Positions 16,078 to 18,189 of a DNA stretch of 18,189 nt are shown here, piece after piece. Every line of letters begins with the position of its first letter. Within the stretch, counting starts at the first letter, position 1. The stretch is from UBA11889 sp002313255 (GTDB lineage Bacteria > Pseudomonadota > Gammaproteobacteria > Pseudomonadales > Azotimanducaceae), in the NCBI GenBank assembly GCA_913045265.1, contig CAJWQX010000056.1, positions 1 through 18,189 on the forward strand, read 5' to 3'. The notes under the pieces are model-generated. The model saw only the letters and a program-made list of their open reading frames with translations, searched no databases and had not been told where the DNA came from. Made by a program: the position numbers and the translations under genes.

Positions 16078-17559
16078 ATGACCGTTCGTACGCGCGTTGC
16101 TCCATCTCCAACAGGTGATCCGCACCTTGGCACAGCCTATATGGCGCTATTCAATTGCGCCTTCGCGAAAAAACATGGCGGACAGTTTGTTTTACGTATC
16201 GAGGATACGGATCAAGCGCGAAGTACGACTGAATCGGAGCAGGTGATTTTCGATGCACTCCGTTGGATGGGTCTTGAGTGGGACGAGGGTCCAGATATTG
16301 GCGGTCCGTATGGACCTTATCGCCAAAGCGACCGGTTGGATCACTACACCAAGCACGCAGCCGAGTTAATCGAACGTGGACACGCGTTCCATTGTTTTTG
16401 TAGTACGGAGCGATTAGCTGAACTTCGCCGTGCACAGCAATCGGCTGGAGAGACCCCTCGTTATGACGGCCACTGCATAGGTATGGATGAGTCAGACAAG
16501 GTACGTCGCGTCGAAAGTGGCGAAGCGCATGTCATTCGGCTACGGGTACCGGATAACGGCGAGTGTACCTTCGAAGATGGATTGCGCGGAGCTATCACGA
16601 TTCCTTGGCAGCAAGTGGACATGCAGGTACTCGTTAAATCGGATGGTTTTCCGACGTACCACCTTGCTGTCGTCGTGGATGACCATCAGATGGACATCAC
16701 GCACGTGTTACGCGGCGAAGAGTGGATTAGCTCGGTGCCTAAACACGTTCTCCTATACCAATACTTTGGTTGGGACATGCCGAGTCACTACCACCTGCCG
16801 CTATTGAGGAATTCGGATCAAACGAAGATGTCAAAACGTCGCAATCCGACGAGCATTAATTACTATCAGCGATGCGGTTACCTTCCTGAGGCGCTGCTGA
16901 ACTACCTTGCCCTGATGGGTTGGTCGATGCCTGACGAACGAGAGATCTTTGGGTTTGATGAAATGGTCGAGGCCCTTGACGTCGATCGAATGTCCACCGG
17001 CGCGCCCGTATTTGATACGGAAAAATTGAATTGGTTGAACGGTCAATACATAAGAGGCATGTCCTCGTCGGCGTTCATGGATCGGGTCGCAGACTGGGCG
17101 GTCAATCGCGAGCGGCTCGCGGAGCTTGTGCCGCTGATTCAGGAACGCACGGAACGGTTCATCGATCTATTACCACAAGTGGACTACCTTCTCGGTGAAC
17201 GAGCGGAGATTACTCAAGCGAGTTTTGCGCACAAGGATTTGGGTGAGGGGGACTGTTTAAGGATCCTTGATCATGCCCTCAGGACTCTTGAGCGGATGCG
17301 GAGTTGGCAACGGGACGACTTGTTTGAGGAGTTAAAGTCTTTAGCGGAAGCCATGGACGTGAAATTTCGAGATTTTTTGTTTCCGCTGTTTGTCGCCGTT
17401 TCGGGACGTGAGGTTTCGCTGCCTCTGTTCGATTCCATGGCGTTTCTCGGATCGGATCTAACCCGGACGCGTATTCGAACAGCAATCGATGCGTTGGGTG
17501 GGCTTTCAAAAAAAGAAACGCGACGATTAGAACGCGCTTTTCAGGAACTGGATGGATGA
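16078..17559 (+). CDS. gltX: Glutamyl-tRNA synthetase
   Basis: A class I aminoacyl-tRNA synthetase charging tRNA-Glu, 493 residues. The HIGH-type motif is in APSPTGDPHLGTAY (His16 to Thr19), followed by LRIEDTDQARS, which recognises glutamate. The zinc-site region has HCFCSTE and later RYDGHC. The KMSKS motif appears as KMSKR (residues 250-254) in NSDQTKMSKRRNPTS. The C-terminal helical anticodon-binding part starts about residue 320. The sequence resembles the Pseudomonas GltX type (DPHxGTAY, NPTSI.YY) rather than the E. coli one. The next gene overlaps its stop by 4 bp, and a tRNA-Ala gene follows, as in Pseudomonas. It may charge only tRNA-Glu or also tRNA-Gln; the sequence does not settle this. 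Confidence 0.98.
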   Translation: MTVRTRVAPSPTGDPHLGTAYMALFNCAFAKKHGGQFVLRIEDTDQARSTTESEQVIFDALRWMGLEWDEGPDIGGPYGPYRQSDRLDHYTKHAAELIERGHAFHCFCSTERLAELRRAQQSAGETPRYDGHCIGMDESDKVRRVESGEAHVIRLRVPDNGECTFEDGLRGAITIPWQQVDMQVLVKSDGFPTYHLAVVVDDHQMDITHVLRGEEWISSVPKHVLLYQYFGWDMPSHYHLPLLRNSDQTKMSKRRNPTSINYYQRCGYLPEALLNYLALMGWSMPDEREIFGFDEMVEALDVDRMSTGAPVFDTEKLNWLNGQYIRGMSSSAFMDRVADWAVNRERLAELVPLIQERTERFIDLLPQVDYLLGERAEITQASFAHKDLGEGDCLRILDHALRTLERMRSWQRDDLFEELKSLAEAMDVKFRDFLFPLFVAVSGREVSLPLFDSMAFLGSDLTRTRIRTAIDALGGLSKKETRRLERAFQELDG

Positions 17560-18074
17560 CGTTGCGTTGCCACTACACATGGGTAGCCTGGGTGCTTGTT
17601 ACTACGCTCGGAACGTTCGCAACCACCGAAGAAAATGAGTCGAGAACTACCCTCGTAACCTCGGCTAAGGAAACCGCATCTGAACGACGAGAACGCATTG
17701 ACATCGAGGTTCAGGAAATACTCAACACAGCTTTGGACGATGAAGATTACGGCAAACCTAGGCGCTGCATTTGGTCGAATCGCTACGACAAGATCGAGAT
17801 GATCGATGAACGCCGGGTCATTTTCTATGGTGGTCGAAAAAAAGCGTGGTTGAACCACTGGAAACATGGAGATCAATGTGCGGGGAAGCTATACAGTCAA
17901 TATCGAATTGGCGTTGAGCAGCGTTCACGGCAGGTTTGTGAACACGACCGTATTTTCTTTATTGATATGAACATGGGCATGCGTCGTGTAGGACCCAAGT
18001 GCGTTCTCGGAAAGTTCGAACCCATCACACGAGAACAAGCTGATTACATCAAGGATATTGCCGGTGTGAGGTGA
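17556..18074 (+). CDS. Small secreted four-cysteine protein (DUF6491-like)
   Basis: A 172-residue protein with an N-terminal hydrophobic segment (residues 8-22, TWVAWVLVTTLGTFA), likely a signal peptide cleaved before TTEENES. A charged helical stretch (40-65) precedes a beta-rich core. In the core four cysteines are evenly placed: Cys71, Cys108, Cys128 and Cys149, which could form two disulfides in the periplasm. Landmarks are CIWSNRYDKIEMIDERRVIF, LNHWKHGDQCAG and CVLGKFEPIT. This spacing reminds me of DUF6491 proteins, small periplasmic proteins of unknown role; I cannot verify that. The ATG overlaps the gltX stop (ATGA), so it is co-translated with the synthetase. No lipobox is seen. Confidence 0.75.
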   Translation: MTLRCHYTWVAWVLVTTLGTFATTEENESRTTLVTSAKETASERRERIDIEVQEILNTALDDEDYGKPRRCIWSNRYDKIEMIDERRVIFYGGRKKAWLNHWKHGDQCAGKLYSQYRIGVEQRSRQVCEHDRIFFIDMNMGMRRVGPKCVLGKFEPITREQADYIKDIAGVR

Positions 18075-18089
18075 GGGTCGACGATCGCG

Positions 18090-18119
18090 TTGACACTTTA
18101 TTCGGCACGCACGTAAGAT
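18090..18119 (+). promoter_or_regulatory. Strong stable-RNA promoter for tRNA-Ala
   Basis: A perfect -35 TTGACA at 18090-18095 and TAAGAT at 18114-18119 are separated by 18 bp. A GC-rich discriminator (CCGCGAG) follows, as expected for promoters under stringent (ppGpp) control. Transcription would start near 18126, about 9 nt before the tRNA. Confidence 0.8.
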
Positions 18120-18134
18120 CCGCGAGCCTTCTCT

Positions 18135-18189
<55 letters not shown>

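Overview
The window looks like a stretch of core chromosome from a gammaproteobacterium of moderate GC content, probably free-living and possibly marine. This is inference from protein similarity and gene order, not a database placement. The supporting clues are: the SRP RNA/tRNA-Ser pair close to dnaX-ybaB-recR; rnd followed by ycgL and ycgN; lpxC, which implies an outer membrane with lipid A; a GltX of the Pseudomonas-like type with a tRNA-Ala gene shortly downstream; and HrpA and DusA of the proteobacterial type.

Layout. Positions 1-769 (minus) encode a secreted cohesin-like protein. Its calcium-binding, Asp-rich C-terminal repeats are split over three reading frames by two apparent single-base indels, and it runs off the window edge. 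Positions 1017-1236 (minus) hold the 4.5S SRP RNA followed after 17 nt by tRNA-Ser(GGA). Next come a VOC-fold protein (plus) and a glycerophosphodiester phosphodiesterase (minus). Positions 2671-6990 form a tight plus-strand run: dnaX, ybaB/ebfC, recR, rnd, ycgL, ycgN. Most of these genes overlap or nearly touch. dnaX carries an in-frame A AAA AAA slippery heptamer with a -1 frame stop soon after, a likely programmed site for making the short gamma form. Positions 6995-9494 hold a small membrane protein and a MoxR-type AAA+ ATPase paired with a VWA protein. HrpA (9538-13371) follows. Convergent to it on the minus strand lie dusA and a TerB-like gene that overlaps dusA by one base. After a 214-nt divergent gap come lpxC, gltX, a small secreted cysteine-containing protein overlapping gltX by 4 bp, a strong stable-RNA promoter and the 5' part of tRNA-Ala(GGC), cut by the window end.

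The genes serve replication and repair (DnaX, RecR, YbaB), RNA maturation and translation (RNase D, HrpA, DusA, GltX, tRNAs, SRP RNA) and envelope biogenesis (LpxC). I found no mobile element, CRISPR array, phage gene or defence island, and nothing I would defend as a wholly new multi-gene system. The least understood items are the MoxR/VWA pair with a degenerate MIDAS motif, the palindrome over the lpxC start codon, the dnaX slippery site, the frameshifted cohesin gene and several small uncharacterised proteins.
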